From DATMNI01 sp963817515 (GTDB lineage: Bacteria; Acidobacteriota; Terriglobia; Bryobacterales; Bryobacteraceae), in contig CAWFPJ010000031.1 in assembly GCA_963817515.1 (NCBI GenBank), positions 310,001 to 374,000 on the forward strand: a stretch of DNA of 64,000 nucleotides, in the 5' to 3' direction. A program made the translations under genes and the position numbers. Positions 1-7,909 of the stretch are shown here, piece after piece; position 1 is the first letter of the stretch, and each line of letters opens with the position of its first letter. The notes beneath the pieces were generated by a model. It was not told the origin of the DNA, searched no databases, and saw nothing but the letters and a program-made list of their open reading frames with translations.

Positions 1-111
1 GTCGATGGGCAGCTTCTGAAACGAGATCGCGCCATAGATCATCAGGGCCACGGAGGCGATCACAATCAGGAACCGCTGCGCGAGTGCGAAGGAGACTAGT
101 TTCGCGATCAT
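1..111 (-). CDS. RND heavy-metal efflux permease, CusA/CzcA type (N-terminal 37 codons only)
   Basis: Only the first 37 codons are in the window; the gene runs off the left edge. The predicted start is basic and then becomes a hydrophobic helix ending in QKLPID. That is the usual opening of the inner-membrane pump subunit of heavy-metal RND systems, where the first transmembrane helix leads into an LPID-like motif. An AAAGAGAA stretch lies directly before the ATG at 111. It sits 12 bases downstream of the lipoprotein adaptor gene in the same direction, so the two form an operon exporting metal ions across both membranes. The metal cannot be told from this fragment. An AcrB-type drug pump is less likely, given the CusB-like adaptor. 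Confidence 0.8.
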   Translation of the reverse strand, partial: MIAKLVSFALAQRFLIVIASVALMIYGAISFQKLPID

Positions 112-123
112 TCTCTTTGCGCC

Positions 124-1302
124 TTATTTAATGGTGTTGGCGAACTGCAGGAACAGGCTGCCGTCTGAGACCACGGTCTCGCCCTCATGCAGGCCGCCAG
201 AGATCGCCACCAGCCCGTCCTGTTGCCCGGCGGTCGAGACGCCGCGCTGCGCGAACTTGCCCGGTTCCGACTGTACGTAGACAATGGGTTCGTTCTTGTC
301 GTCGCGCAGCAGCGCCCCCACCGGCACTACCAGCATGTGGTTTCGCAGCCCGGTATGCACCACCGCATCCACAAACATATCTTTCTTCAGCAGCCCGCCC
401 GGATTCTGCGTCACGATGCGAACCGCCGTGGTGCGCGTGTCCGGGTCAACGGAAGATCCGATGTAGGAAACCGAGCCGCGGAACCCGCGATTGAACGAGG
501 CGTTGGTTTCATCGACGGGGTCTCCGCTCTTCACCGAAGGCAAATCGCGATCGAAGATATGGCCCTGCACCCACACTGTAGAAATGTCGCTGATGGCAAA
601 GCAGACCGTCTGGCCCGCCTGAACCAACTGGCCCGGCGAGACCAGCTTCTGCACGATCACCCCGGCAATCGGCGAGCGCACCGCCAGTTCGGTATTGACC
701 GGCGATCCCTGCTTCTCGGCCACATCGATGTCCTGGCTGGTGATGCCGAAGATGCGCAGCGCCTGCAAGCTGTTCTGCACGTCGGTGGTGGCGTCGTTGT
801 AATCCGCCTCGCTACCCTGAAAATCCTTGCCGGCGATCGCGCCGCGATCCAGCAGTTCCTTCATGCGGTCCACAATTCGCTTGTTGTAGGCTTCGCGGTT
901 GCGCGCCTTGCGGTAGACGGAAATGGCGTTGGCCACGTCGGGGCTGGAGACATACATCAGCGGCTGATCTTTTTGGACCGGCGTTCCGAGGTCCGCCATA
1001 ATCCGCGTAATCGGGCCGTTCACCTGCGTGATCGCCTGGGTGGTGTGATCCGCATCCCAGTCCACCGTGCCGGTGGTGTGAATGGACACCGGCCAGTTGA
1101 TTGCCCGCACCTGCGTGGTCTTCAAGCGGGCCAGTTGATCCGGTGGCACGCTGAAGAGTCCGGGCTGTACGTTCTGCGCCTCTTCGGAGGGCTTGTACTC
1201 CGTTGGTTGTGTCTTACGGCAGGCCGGCGCCAGCCAAGCCAGAGCCAATGCCAGAGATAGCGGCAATAGCCGCCTGCGACAGCACACGATTTCAGCCGTC
1301 AT
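124..1302 (-). CDS. RND efflux periplasmic adaptor lipoprotein (CusB/HlyD family)
   Basis: About 392 residues. The start at 1302 is preferred over the longer frame from 1383 because a CAGGAGAA ribosome site lies ten bases upstream and a lipoprotein signal follows at once, with lipobox LAPAC and the acylated Cys at residue 28. After it come a first half lipoyl-like motif (GTVDWDADH to GTPVQKDQPLMYVSS), an alpha-hairpin rich in charged residues, a second lipoyl half (SPIAGVIVQKLVSPGQLVQ) and a beta-barrel/membrane-proximal region. This is the order expected for adaptors linking an RND pump to an outer-membrane channel. It is followed after 12 bases by the pump gene. The weak point is substrate: metal export is inferred from the CusA-like partner. 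Confidence 0.88.
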   Translation of the reverse strand: MTAEIVCCRRRLLPLSLALALAWLAPACRKTQPTEYKPSEEAQNVQPGLFSVPPDQLARLKTTQVRAINWPVSIHTTGTVDWDADHTTQAITQVNGPITRIMADLGTPVQKDQPLMYVSSPDVANAISVYRKARNREAYNKRIVDRMKELLDRGAIAGKDFQGSEADYNDATTDVQNSLQALRIFGITSQDIDVAEKQGSPVNTELAVRSPIAGVIVQKLVSPGQLVQAGQTVCFAISDISTVWVQGHIFDRDLPSVKSGDPVDETNASFNRGFRGSVSYIGSSVDPDTRTTAVRIVTQNPGGLLKKDMFVDAVVHTGLRNHMLVVPVGALLRDDKNEPIVYVQSEPGKFAQRGVSTAGQQDGLVAISGGLHEGETVVSDGSLFLQFANTIK

Positions 1303-1395
1303 GACGAAATGCTTCTCCTGATTCCGCTTTGAAAAAACGCGTTGGTCCAGCGCCGGATTACCGGTGCGGACCGCCGCTTTCATTTTGGGAAGGAG

Positions 1396-1686
1396 CTAAA
1401 CGGCGGGAGGAGCCCGTGAGGGACTGGGGACCAGCCGGACATCCGAAGTGGTTTCGAAGCGCGCCTGCGGAGCCAGCCATACTACCTGAAAAAGCGGCGC
1501 CATCGCCGCCGCAACGCTGGTTTGCAGAAATGGCAGAGGCCCCACGTGGCAGAGCAGGCAGCAATGATCTGGAGAATGATGCGATTCGCTTTGTGCCGAG
1601 AGCGCCGAATACTGCGCCACCATAGTCACGCACAACAGGAGCAGGACAACCAAAAGCCTCCTGTCGCAGTGAATCTGGCGCATCAT
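1396..1686 (-). CDS. Small exported Cys/His-rich protein, first gene of efflux operon
   Basis: A 96-residue protein with an N-terminal hydrophobic segment (residues about 9-24, LLVVLLLLCVTMVAQ) that looks like a signal peptide or membrane anchor. It is followed by a His/Cys cluster, HHSPDHCCLLCHVGP, suited to binding a metal ion. The architecture resembles DUF2946-type small proteins often found beside copper-responsive genes, but I cannot confirm that family by eye. It lies 94 bases upstream of the adaptor gene and is probably cotranscribed with it, so a periplasmic metal-binding accessory role is a reasonable inference. Two adjacent ATG codons (1686, 1683) could both serve as start; no strong ribosome site is visible. 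Confidence 0.6.
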   Translation of the reverse strand: MMRQIHCDRRLLVVLLLLCVTMVAQYSALSAQSESHHSPDHCCLLCHVGPLPFLQTSVAAAMAPLFQVVWLAPQARFETTSDVRLVPSPSRAPPAV

Positions 1687-1705
1687 GATTTACAGGTCTG
1701 TCCCA

Positions 1706-1753
1706 GTTGCGGCGCAGTTACATTATAAGGTTGCGGCGCACTTACAGTATAAT
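1706..1753 (-). promoter_or_regulatory. Tandem 24-bp direct repeat, likely operator/promoter of efflux operon
   Basis: Two abutting 24-base copies occur at 1706-1729 and 1730-1753, each beginning gttgcggcgca on the plus strand, with three mismatches between them. Read on the minus strand each copy holds a -10-like hexamer (TATAAT at 1727-1722 and TATACT at 1751-1746) followed by GTAA and a GC-rich tail. They lie 20 bases upstream of the first gene of the metal-efflux operon. The most likely reading is a duplicated promoter/operator for a metal- or antibiotic-responsive repressor; no regulator gene is in view. Confidence 0.5.
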
Positions 1754-1824
1754 TCACGTACCTTGAAACGCTAAGGTTACCAGATCCAGACGCCTGGTGC
1801 TGGCGTCCGGAGTCAATCCCGCGT

Positions 1825-3774
1825 CTACGGCTCAATCACAACCTGCACCCGATTGCTTTCCGAACCGTCGGCGCTGATATACAATTCCGACACCCCGGCA
1901 TTGTTGATTGCGGGCAGTTGCACTTCGATCAGATAGAAACCGATGTAGCCCGGTGCCAGCGTGGCCCCCGTCACGGGTATCGCGGTGCCATTCAGATATG
2001 CCCGGACCGACGCCACTACCTCCGGCGGATTGTCCAGCCCCGCCGCCAGGCCGGTTGGCCAATCCGGCCGCACCTTGCCCAATCCGGTCGCAAAAATCTG
2101 AACCCGCGCATTGGAATGGGCCGCATTGTGTACGTCCAGAAGCAATCCGCTTTCGGCATCCTGCAGCATAGGTGCACCATCCCGGCTAACAAAAATTGCC
2201 GGTGACACGGGCTGCAGTTGAAGCCCGACCGGCACTCTGCCGCCGGCCGTTTGCAAGGCCAGAATTACGCTCGGCCCTACGGCATCGAACGGAACCTGAA
2301 TCTGGGAAGCGTCGTCCGCCGCCGCCAGCACCGGGAAATCCAGGTTGCCGCCGCGTGCCGCGCTTACGCGGCCGCCAATCACGCTCAGCAGCGATCCGGG
2401 CGCCGCCGGGCGCTGGCTGAAATCGGCGGCGTTCACAACTCGCAGGCTATTGGCCCTGTGCGGGGCCGCAGTCGCATATACGCCATAGCCATCCAATGCC
2501 GCATATAGTTGAACACCAGCCGCGTCCAGTTTCACATCGGTGGCAGCGGCTCCCGGCGGCAGGTGGTCGGAGAGGCTGATCCACTTGATCAGGGGCGAGC
2601 CGGCATTATCCAGATCGGCATGGGCCCAGAAAACTCCTTTGTCGGTGGCCACGTAGACAGCGCCCGACGCGCGCTCGCCGACCACCGCGTGGGCCGGAGC
2701 CGTGGGCAGATTCGAATCCAAGGCGTCCCAGAAGTTGCCGCCGTTAGTGGTGCGCAGCACATGGGGACCACTCGCGCCGCCGAGGGCCGCCAGCGCCGTC
2801 TGCGGCCGCGTGGGATCCACAAAAATGCGCTCTACCATGCCGCCGGCATCGGTCGCCGTCAGGCGGAAGCTGGCGCCATTGTCGATTGAAACCCAGATGT
2901 GGCCGTCTGTCGCACCCGCATAGATGGTTCCTTCAGCCTGGCCGTAGGACACGATCTTGACGCCGATTTTGGTAGAAAACTGCTGCAGTATTGAAGACTG
3001 CCTGGCGGCATCATTCTCGAAGCGCCCGTCGGAGTGTGCCGCAGCCGGAAGCCAGACCGAGCCGCCTGGAGGCAGCTCCAGCACGCCCAGACTTTCCGAC
3101 TCAACCCGCGTCCCGGCAGTCCCGCTGGGCGTGGACAGAATGCGCTTCACCGCAAGATTCGGCAGAAATTGATTCAGCCCCGCCCATGAAAGTCCGCGAT
3201 CCATTGACCGCCAGACGCCATAATCGTTGGCCACCACCAGCTGGTCCGGGTTCGCCGGCGAGACGGCCACGCTTCGTTGAACGCCGCCGATCACAGATTG
3301 CGATTTGAAGCCCGTGAGATTCGCCCAGGTATGGCCCTCGTCGTCGGACCGCATCAACTGGCGGCCCATGGAATACAACGAGCGCGACATGGCGACGACG
3401 CGCGCGCCCGGCTCTGGTAACCGTACCGGCTGGCCGGCTGCGGGCTCCGAGGGTTCCACGCCAGACCCCGTAATCGCCGCGGCCGGCGCCCAGGTTTCGA
3501 AATCGACCGTGTGGAAGACCTTGCCGGAGCGCGTGCGCGCGAATAACTCCCCGTCACCATTGAACCAGACTTTATCCACCGGGCCGGTTGCCGGGGACGC
3601 CAGCATCAGTTCTACCGCGGAAGTCCCCACCTTCCGCCAGTTGGCGCCGGTCTGGGCGTTGGCGGGCAAAAACGGGACCAGCGAAAGCACGACCAGCGAA
3701 ACCGGTCCGAGCGAAACCAGCCCGCGCAGCAAGGCGAAGCGGAGGGGCCAATGGAGTGTTCCCTTATGACACAC
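1825..3774 (-). CDS. Secreted BNR/sortilin-like repeat protein with Solibacter-type C-terminal domain
   Basis: About 649 residues, with an N-terminal signal peptide ending near PANAQ. Residues roughly 40-440 contain repeated Asp-box/BNR-like blades of the kind seen in sialidase and sortilin propellers: SDDEGHTWANL, SMDRGLSWAGL, SIDNGASFRLT and TTNGGNFWDAL. The last 210 residues begin VVNAADFSQRPAAPGSLLSV and include QIQVPFD and IFATGLGKV. These match the domain family TIGR03437, abundant in Candidatus Solibacter and relatives. The role is unknown; an extracellular adhesion or glycan-binding function is only a guess. The frame opens with GTG at 3774 without a clear ribosome site, so the exact start is uncertain. 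It is a single gene, convergent with nothing and divergent from the FecR-domain gene. Confidence 0.82.
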   Translation of the reverse strand: MCHKGTLHWPLRFALLRGLVSLGPVSLVVLSLVPFLPANAQTGANWRKVGTSAVELMLASPATGPVDKVWFNGDGELFARTRSGKVFHTVDFETWAPAAAITGSGVEPSEPAAGQPVRLPEPGARVVAMSRSLYSMGRQLMRSDDEGHTWANLTGFKSQSVIGGVQRSVAVSPANPDQLVVANDYGVWRSMDRGLSWAGLNQFLPNLAVKRILSTPSGTAGTRVESESLGVLELPPGGSVWLPAAAHSDGRFENDAARQSSILQQFSTKIGVKIVSYGQAEGTIYAGATDGHIWVSIDNGASFRLTATDAGGMVERIFVDPTRPQTALAALGGASGPHVLRTTNGGNFWDALDSNLPTAPAHAVVGERASGAVYVATDKGVFWAHADLDNAGSPLIKWISLSDHLPPGAAATDVKLDAAGVQLYAALDGYGVYATAAPHRANSLRVVNAADFSQRPAAPGSLLSVIGGRVSAARGGNLDFPVLAAADDASQIQVPFDAVGPSVILALQTAGGRVPVGLQLQPVSPAIFVSRDGAPMLQDAESGLLLDVHNAAHSNARVQIFATGLGKVRPDWPTGLAAGLDNPPEVVASVRAYLNGTAIPVTGATLAPGYIGFYLIEVQLPAINNAGVSELYISADGSESNRVQVVIEP

Positions 3775-3959
3775 AGTTGCTACTCATTCTACCCTATTTC
3801 GGTCTGAGCCATCTGAATCAAACTGCTGAATTCAGGCGCTTTGTGATTAAATTTTAATCCCGGTCAGCTATTTGCTAAGCAGGTTTGGTGCTAGACTAGG
3901 CTGAGTTTGTTCCAGCACCGGGTACGAGTACGAGACGGCCGAGTCTGGAAAAGGTGATA

Positions 3960-4796
3960 ATGCTCCGGCGCTTCACGCGGTCAGTGCACACGCTGCTTCT
4001 GGCGGCCACGTTAGTGGTGTGCCTGACACCGTTGCAGGCCCAGGAGATGGCAGCGGCGAGAGTGGTGGCGCTAATTGGCGATGTTTCATGCCTCAGAGAA
4101 GGACCAGGCAGCAACAAGTGGGCACTGAACGAGGGCCAAAGCATCCAGGCAAGGTGGATCGTCAAGACTGGGAAGGACGGCTACGCCAAGTTCCGGGTTT
4201 CCGACGGCAGTACGATTGAGGTTTTCGCCGATTCTGAATTCACCTTCCGCCAGGACCCCGGTAACTGGACCCACCTGCTGAACATCTGGATTGGCCACGT
4301 CAAGGTCATGATCCAGCATCTTCCGGGCGTCGCCAATCCTAATAATGTGACCAGCCCCACGGCCGTGATCTCCGTTCGGGGCACCGTATTCGAAGTCATC
4401 GTCGAAGACCCGGACGGCACCACTTTCGTAAGCGTTGAGGAAGGGTTGGTACAGGTGCATCATCGTATGCAGCCCGGGCCCGACAAGAACCTCAACCCGG
4501 GTGACTCCGTGCGTGTCTTTCCGAATCAACCCCTGGCTAAAGTCGTCGACCACGGTAACATTCTCATCCAGGCCGTGAAGCGGATGGAACAGGCAATTTA
4601 CGACGGGCTGCTGCAGCGCGGCATCCCCGGCGGCGCAGGCTCGCCCGGCTCGATACCCACAACGACGGGCGGCGCTCAAGGCGACAAGGGAAAGAATAAG
4701 GGGGGATCGTCAGGCGGGTCGCCGGCTCCTCCCGGCAGCGCGCCGGCTCCCCCCGGCGGCGCACCGCCACCACCTCCCCCCGGCGGCGGCAACTAG
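3960..4796 (+). CDS. Exported FecR-domain protein with Pro/Gly-rich tail
   Basis: About 278 residues. The start at ATG 3960 is chosen because GGAAAAGG ends five bases before it; an in-frame GTG at 3954 is less well placed. A signal peptide (HTLLLAATLVVCLTPLQAQ) is followed by a FecR-like beta domain at about residues 30-190, with the usual features: RVVALIGDV, LNEGQSIQARWIVKTG, FRVSDGSTIEVFADSEF and SPTAVISVRGTVFEV. The C-terminal 60 residues are low-complexity, rich in Gly, Pro and Ser. The true FecR of iron signalling is an inner-membrane anti-sigma factor; here there is no sigma gene next door and no transmembrane helix besides the signal, so this is probably a periplasmic or surface protein using the same fold. 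Confidence 0.8.
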   Translation: MLRRFTRSVHTLLLAATLVVCLTPLQAQEMAAARVVALIGDVSCLREGPGSNKWALNEGQSIQARWIVKTGKDGYAKFRVSDGSTIEVFADSEFTFRQDPGNWTHLLNIWIGHVKVMIQHLPGVANPNNVTSPTAVISVRGTVFEVIVEDPDGTTFVSVEEGLVQVHHRMQPGPDKNLNPGDSVRVFPNQPLAKVVDHGNILIQAVKRMEQAIYDGLLQRGIPGGAGSPGSIPTTTGGAQGDKGKNKGGSSGGSPAPPGSAPAPPGGAPPPPPPGGGN

Positions 4797-4843
4797 ATTT
4801 TGGTTTTCCGCGACAGCTGTTTTTACTCGGGTTTTACCCGGGC

Positions 4844-4884
4844 ATCCAGGTTTGGGCGATCCCGCACGTTGGGATCGCCTGGAT
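4844..4884 (+). terminator. Strong hairpin after the FecR-domain gene
   Basis: GGCGATCCC (4855-4863) and GGGATCGCC (4871-4879) form a perfect nine-base stem around a seven-base loop, extended by ATCCA/TGGAT across a bulge. It starts 48 bases after the FecR-domain stop codon. No T-run follows, so it may be a mRNA-stabilising stem or a factor-assisted terminator and not a classical intrinsic one. Confidence 0.45.
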
Positions 4885-4907
4885 CTTACCCGTGCTAGAT
4901 TGAAAAA

Positions 4908-5480
4908 GTGCGGATGACTATTTTGGTCTGCGCCGCGGCGTTGTTTGCCAAAGCTCAGTTTGCTCAGGCGCCACAACCGTCAGCGGCCGGTTTGGAACCG
5001 GCTTGGGACATGGCCCCGGTCTTGTCTGCAATCGGCGACCACGCCGCGCGGCTGTTGCCCGTCCTGGCTACCGTCGATATGAAAGCGTGGGTGGCAAAGG
5101 GCGCTTCGGCAACCTATGCGGACCAGTTGCAGTCCAGCAAAGACCAGGCCAAGGCCTTGGCCGATGGCGCTCATGCGCTGGCGCGGAATCCCGAAAAGCT
5201 GTCGGGCTCGCTCGAACTCTTCTTCCGCATCGAAGGTTTGGACACTATGCTGGCGTCGCTCGAAGACGGGCTGCGCAAATATCAGGGCCCGCAAGCGGCA
5301 CAGGAACTGGCCAGTGTGGCGGCGGAGGGCGGCGCCAACCGCGAGAGGCTGCGCAGATACATCATTAATCTGGCCGCGCAACGCGAACAACAGTTTGAGG
5401 TGATGGACCGCGAAGCCCAGCGCTGCCGCGGCATCCTGGCGCAACCCGTCCCGTCTAAAACATCAGGAAGGAAGAAATAA
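4908..5480 (+). CDS. Exported hypothetical helical protein
   Basis: A 190-residue protein I do not recognise. A short signal peptide (ILVCAAALFAKAQFAQA) precedes a mainly alpha-helical body rich in Ala, Glu, Arg and Gln, with no cysteine pairs or catalytic motif that I can see. The gene opens with GTG at 4908; an in-frame ATG at 4914 is an equally good start, and neither has a strong ribosome site. It lies seven bases upstream of the Cys-rich protein at 5488, so the two are very probably cotranscribed. The C-terminus is basic (SGRKK). Confidence 0.55.
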   Translation: MRMTILVCAAALFAKAQFAQAPQPSAAGLEPAWDMAPVLSAIGDHAARLLPVLATVDMKAWVAKGASATYADQLQSSKDQAKALADGAHALARNPEKLSGSLELFFRIEGLDTMLASLEDGLRKYQGPQAAQELASVAAEGGANRERLRRYIINLAAQREQQFEVMDREAQRCRGILAQPVPSKTSGRKK

Positions 5481-5487
5481 GACCGCC

Positions 5488-5781
5488 ATGCCGTTCACCT
5501 GCAGCATCTGTGGAGAGGGATCTACGCACATCTGTGCCCGTTGCACGAAAGACGCATGCGATAACCATCTCTGCGAAAAATGCCTGCGATGCAGCGACTG
5601 CTGCGAGTGCGAGGTCACCCTGTCTAAATCCACTGCTGAGCCAGCCCGTCCGGTAGTGCGCGCCGCCGCTGTGGTGGAGGCGGAATTGCCGGAATTGGAA
5701 CCGGAGCCCGAACCGCGGCTACCGGAGCCCGATCCGGACCCGGTACCGACGCCGGACGAACCAGGGCCGGTAGCGCCCTAG
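5488..5781 (+). CDS. Small double zinc-finger-like protein with acidic Pro-rich tail
   Basis: A 97-residue protein. The first 45 residues hold eleven cysteines in CxxC pairs (CSICGEG, CARCTKDAC, CEKCLRCSDCCEC) together with histidines, an arrangement able to bind two zinc ions like B-box or treble-clef fingers. The remaining half is a disordered tail of repeating Pro-Glu and Pro-Asp steps. No catalytic domain is present. It follows the exported protein at 4908 by seven bases. The lack of a signal peptide suggests a cytoplasmic location, which would be odd for a partner of an exported protein. Function unknown; a protein-protein adaptor is one possibility. Confidence 0.6.
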   Translation: MPFTCSICGEGSTHICARCTKDACDNHLCEKCLRCSDCCECEVTLSKSTAEPARPVVRAAAVVEAELPELEPEPEPRLPEPDPDPVPTPDEPGPVAP

Positions 5782-5836
5782 GGGACAGGTACCACTCCCT
5801 CACGATCGCGGCTCTGACTGGAGGCGCGACGGTTTT

Positions 5837-6766
5837 CTATGCGGGCTTGGGATAAGCCGCCTCTACCTGCTTGCGAACAAACTCCAGGTCGCGCCGGATG
5901 GCGGCGATGTCATTTTTCGGCTGATACACCATGGAAACCGAGATCGGGCCCACGTAGCGCACCCGCGCCAGGGCTGCGAAGAACGCCGTCCAATCCACCA
6001 TGCCCTCGCCCAATGGGCACCCGGTGGCCGTCCACGCGCCGGAGGCGTCCTTGGCCCAGTAGAAATCCTTCACCGTGACGGCCTTGATGCGCGCCAGGGC
6101 CAGGCGCAACGTCAGAGCACAGCCATCGGTGCCGCCTTGCTGGGTGGCGTAGCCGGGGTCGAAGTCATAGCCAACCCACCGCGGATCCACGCCGCGAATC
6201 ATCGTATTGGTATCCCAGATCGCGGAGCCGACAAAATCACCCGCCATGTTGTGTACGCACGTGGCAATATTGTAGGCCCGCGCCACTGAGGCCAGGGCCA
6301 TCAGCTCGCGTTGCACTTCGCCGATGCGCGCGTCCGGGTCGGGCGCGTTGTTGTACTTCCAGTAGCCGGGCCGTATCAGCGGAACACCCATGAAGCCGGC
6401 GATCCCCATAATCTGCCGGCCGTTGGGGTCGGCGGCCGAAGTAACCGAAGTCGAGAGGATTGGAACGTCAAGTCCCACCCCATTGACGGCTTCGATGGCG
6501 CGCATCAGGTCCGCGCCGGCCTGTTCCGGTGGTACGTGGCCGCCAGGTTCCACCGACAGGTCGCAGCCGTCGAACCCGAGGTCGCGCAACACCATTCCCA
6601 GGTTGTCGTATTCCACCTTGGCAATCATTTTGGAATAAAGACAGATTGCGGGCGTGGTCCGGGGCTTGGAAGGCTGTTTAGCCTTGGTGCGGGGCGCTGC
6701 ATCTTGCGCCGCCGCGCCCGCCGCCGTTACCGTTGCCGCCAAGAGTTGCCGCCTCGTCAGTGCCAT
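5837..6766 (-). CDS. Tat-exported sugar phosphate isomerase/epimerase-like TIM-barrel protein
   Basis: A 309-residue protein that opens with a twin-arginine signal (LTRRQLLAATVTAAGAAA), so it should be exported folded, probably with bound metal. The body resembles the xylose-isomerase-like TIM barrel (AP endonuclease 2 superfamily): ICLYSKMIAKVEYDNLGMVL near the start, GFDGCDLSVEPGG, a metal-site-like Glu/His/Asp series including VHNMAGD and VGYDFDPGYA, and VKDFYWAKD. Such exported isomerase-like proteins are common in acidobacteria and planctomycetes and are thought to act on sugars, though substrates are seldom known. It stands alone; the gene at 6807 on the same strand lies 40 bases upstream. 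Confidence 0.78.
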   Translation of the reverse strand: MALTRRQLLAATVTAAGAAAQDAAPRTKAKQPSKPRTTPAICLYSKMIAKVEYDNLGMVLRDLGFDGCDLSVEPGGHVPPEQAGADLMRAIEAVNGVGLDVPILSTSVTSAADPNGRQIMGIAGFMGVPLIRPGYWKYNNAPDPDARIGEVQRELMALASVARAYNIATCVHNMAGDFVGSAIWDTNTMIRGVDPRWVGYDFDPGYATQQGGTDGCALTLRLALARIKAVTVKDFYWAKDASGAWTATGCPLGEGMVDWTAFFAALARVRYVGPISVSMVYQPKNDIAAIRRDLEFVRKQVEAAYPKPA

Positions 6767-6806
6767 TCCATTAGCCGGTGAAACCCACTGCCATTGTAAT
6801 CCGAAG

Positions 6807-7847
6807 CTAGCCGCGCTTGCCCTTGGCTACGGTAGCCATAGCTTTCCTGATCACCGCCTCGCGATCGCCTTTTTCCCAACTCTTCTGAATCTCGGCATCC
6901 GGCATGCCTGCGATTCTCCCCACCAGTAGAAACGGCGGCAGCGCATAGCGCAGCGTGTTCCAGCGCGCCATTTCGGCCAGCGCCGCCAGCGCTCGCTCGC
7001 GCATCAAATCCAGTGCCCCCGGGTCGCCCTGGTCGGTCAGAACCACCAGCGCGTCGGCAGATTGAACCCGGTCGCTCAGTACGATCGAATTCAGCATCTC
7101 GACAAACCAGGTTGGCTGGATCCGGATACCCAGGTCCGGCTGCTTGGCGGCCAGCACCGCGACGGCCTTGAGCGATCTCACGGCATTGGCCCGAACAGCG
7201 TCATCAGCGTCCTGAAGAGCATACTGCAGGTCGTTGACGATAGCCGGTTTCCGCGGGGCGTAGCCGATCACGGCGGCCGCCGCCGCGCGTTCTTCAGGCT
7301 CCGAACCGCTGCGCAGCACATCGCGCAACAGGTCGTAGTGATCGGCCGCGAAACCCGCCAGATTTTCTTGCAGAGCCCGGGCAGCCGGGTCGGCCATCTT
7401 AGAATGGCCGGCGGTGAGATCCTCGGCCGTGTTACCAGCCTGAGCCGCCCGCTCCACCGCGGCCAGGAAGGCGTGGTACGTGTCCATGAGTTCCTGAGGC
7501 AGGACGGCGTTTCCGGCCGGCGCCGTACGGTAATCGAAGTGCGGCGACCCTTTCTCTTCGACTCCGATGAACAGGGTCACCGAAGCTCCCGAGCAACAAA
7601 CCGCTTCTACGCGCGCCTGCACCACGCCGGACACTTCTTCGATACGCTCTTCCATGGCGCCCTTGGAGGGCGGCAGGGTAGCGCCGGCCTTCAACTCCAG
7701 GGCGCTCAAAATCTTGTCCGGGGCGGTTTTGCGCAGACCGTAGAAATTGATATCGCCGATGTGGACTTGCTGGCGTTGGTCCGGCGCCTGGGCGGATGCT
7801 CCGATTGCCGCGCACACCAATGCTATGAGTCTGAGAGTTCGCGACAC
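6807..7847 (-). CDS. Exported protein with POTRA-like domain and HEAT-like helical repeats
   Basis: About 346 residues from GTG 7847. The longer open frame to 8087 is rejected because it overlaps the zinc-ribbon gene and its extra residues lack any signal; from 7847 the protein begins with a normal signal peptide (LRLIALVCAAIGASAQA). Residues about 25-105 read like a POTRA domain: VHIGDINFYGLRKT, LELKAGATLPP, then a helix with GVVQARV and a closing strand LFIGVEEKG. POTRA domains normally precede Omp85 barrels or occur in FtsQ. Here no barrel follows; instead there are helical pairs with EERAAAAAVIGYAP and DDAVRANAVRSLKAV that look like HEAT/PBS repeats. A periplasmic scaffolding role is inferred. 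Confidence 0.62.
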   Translation of the reverse strand: MSRTLRLIALVCAAIGASAQAPDQRQQVHIGDINFYGLRKTAPDKILSALELKAGATLPPSKGAMEERIEEVSGVVQARVEAVCCSGASVTLFIGVEEKGSPHFDYRTAPAGNAVLPQELMDTYHAFLAAVERAAQAGNTAEDLTAGHSKMADPAARALQENLAGFAADHYDLLRDVLRSGSEPEERAAAAAVIGYAPRKPAIVNDLQYALQDADDAVRANAVRSLKAVAVLAAKQPDLGIRIQPTWFVEMLNSIVLSDRVQSADALVVLTDQGDPGALDLMRERALAALAEMARWNTLRYALPPFLLVGRIAGMPDAEIQKSWEKGDREAVIRKAMATVAKGKRG

Positions 7848-7909
7848 AATACTAAGACGCGCGGCGTCCAAATCGGTTGCCGCCGGAACGGTGAGCCGCT
7901 GCTGAAATC

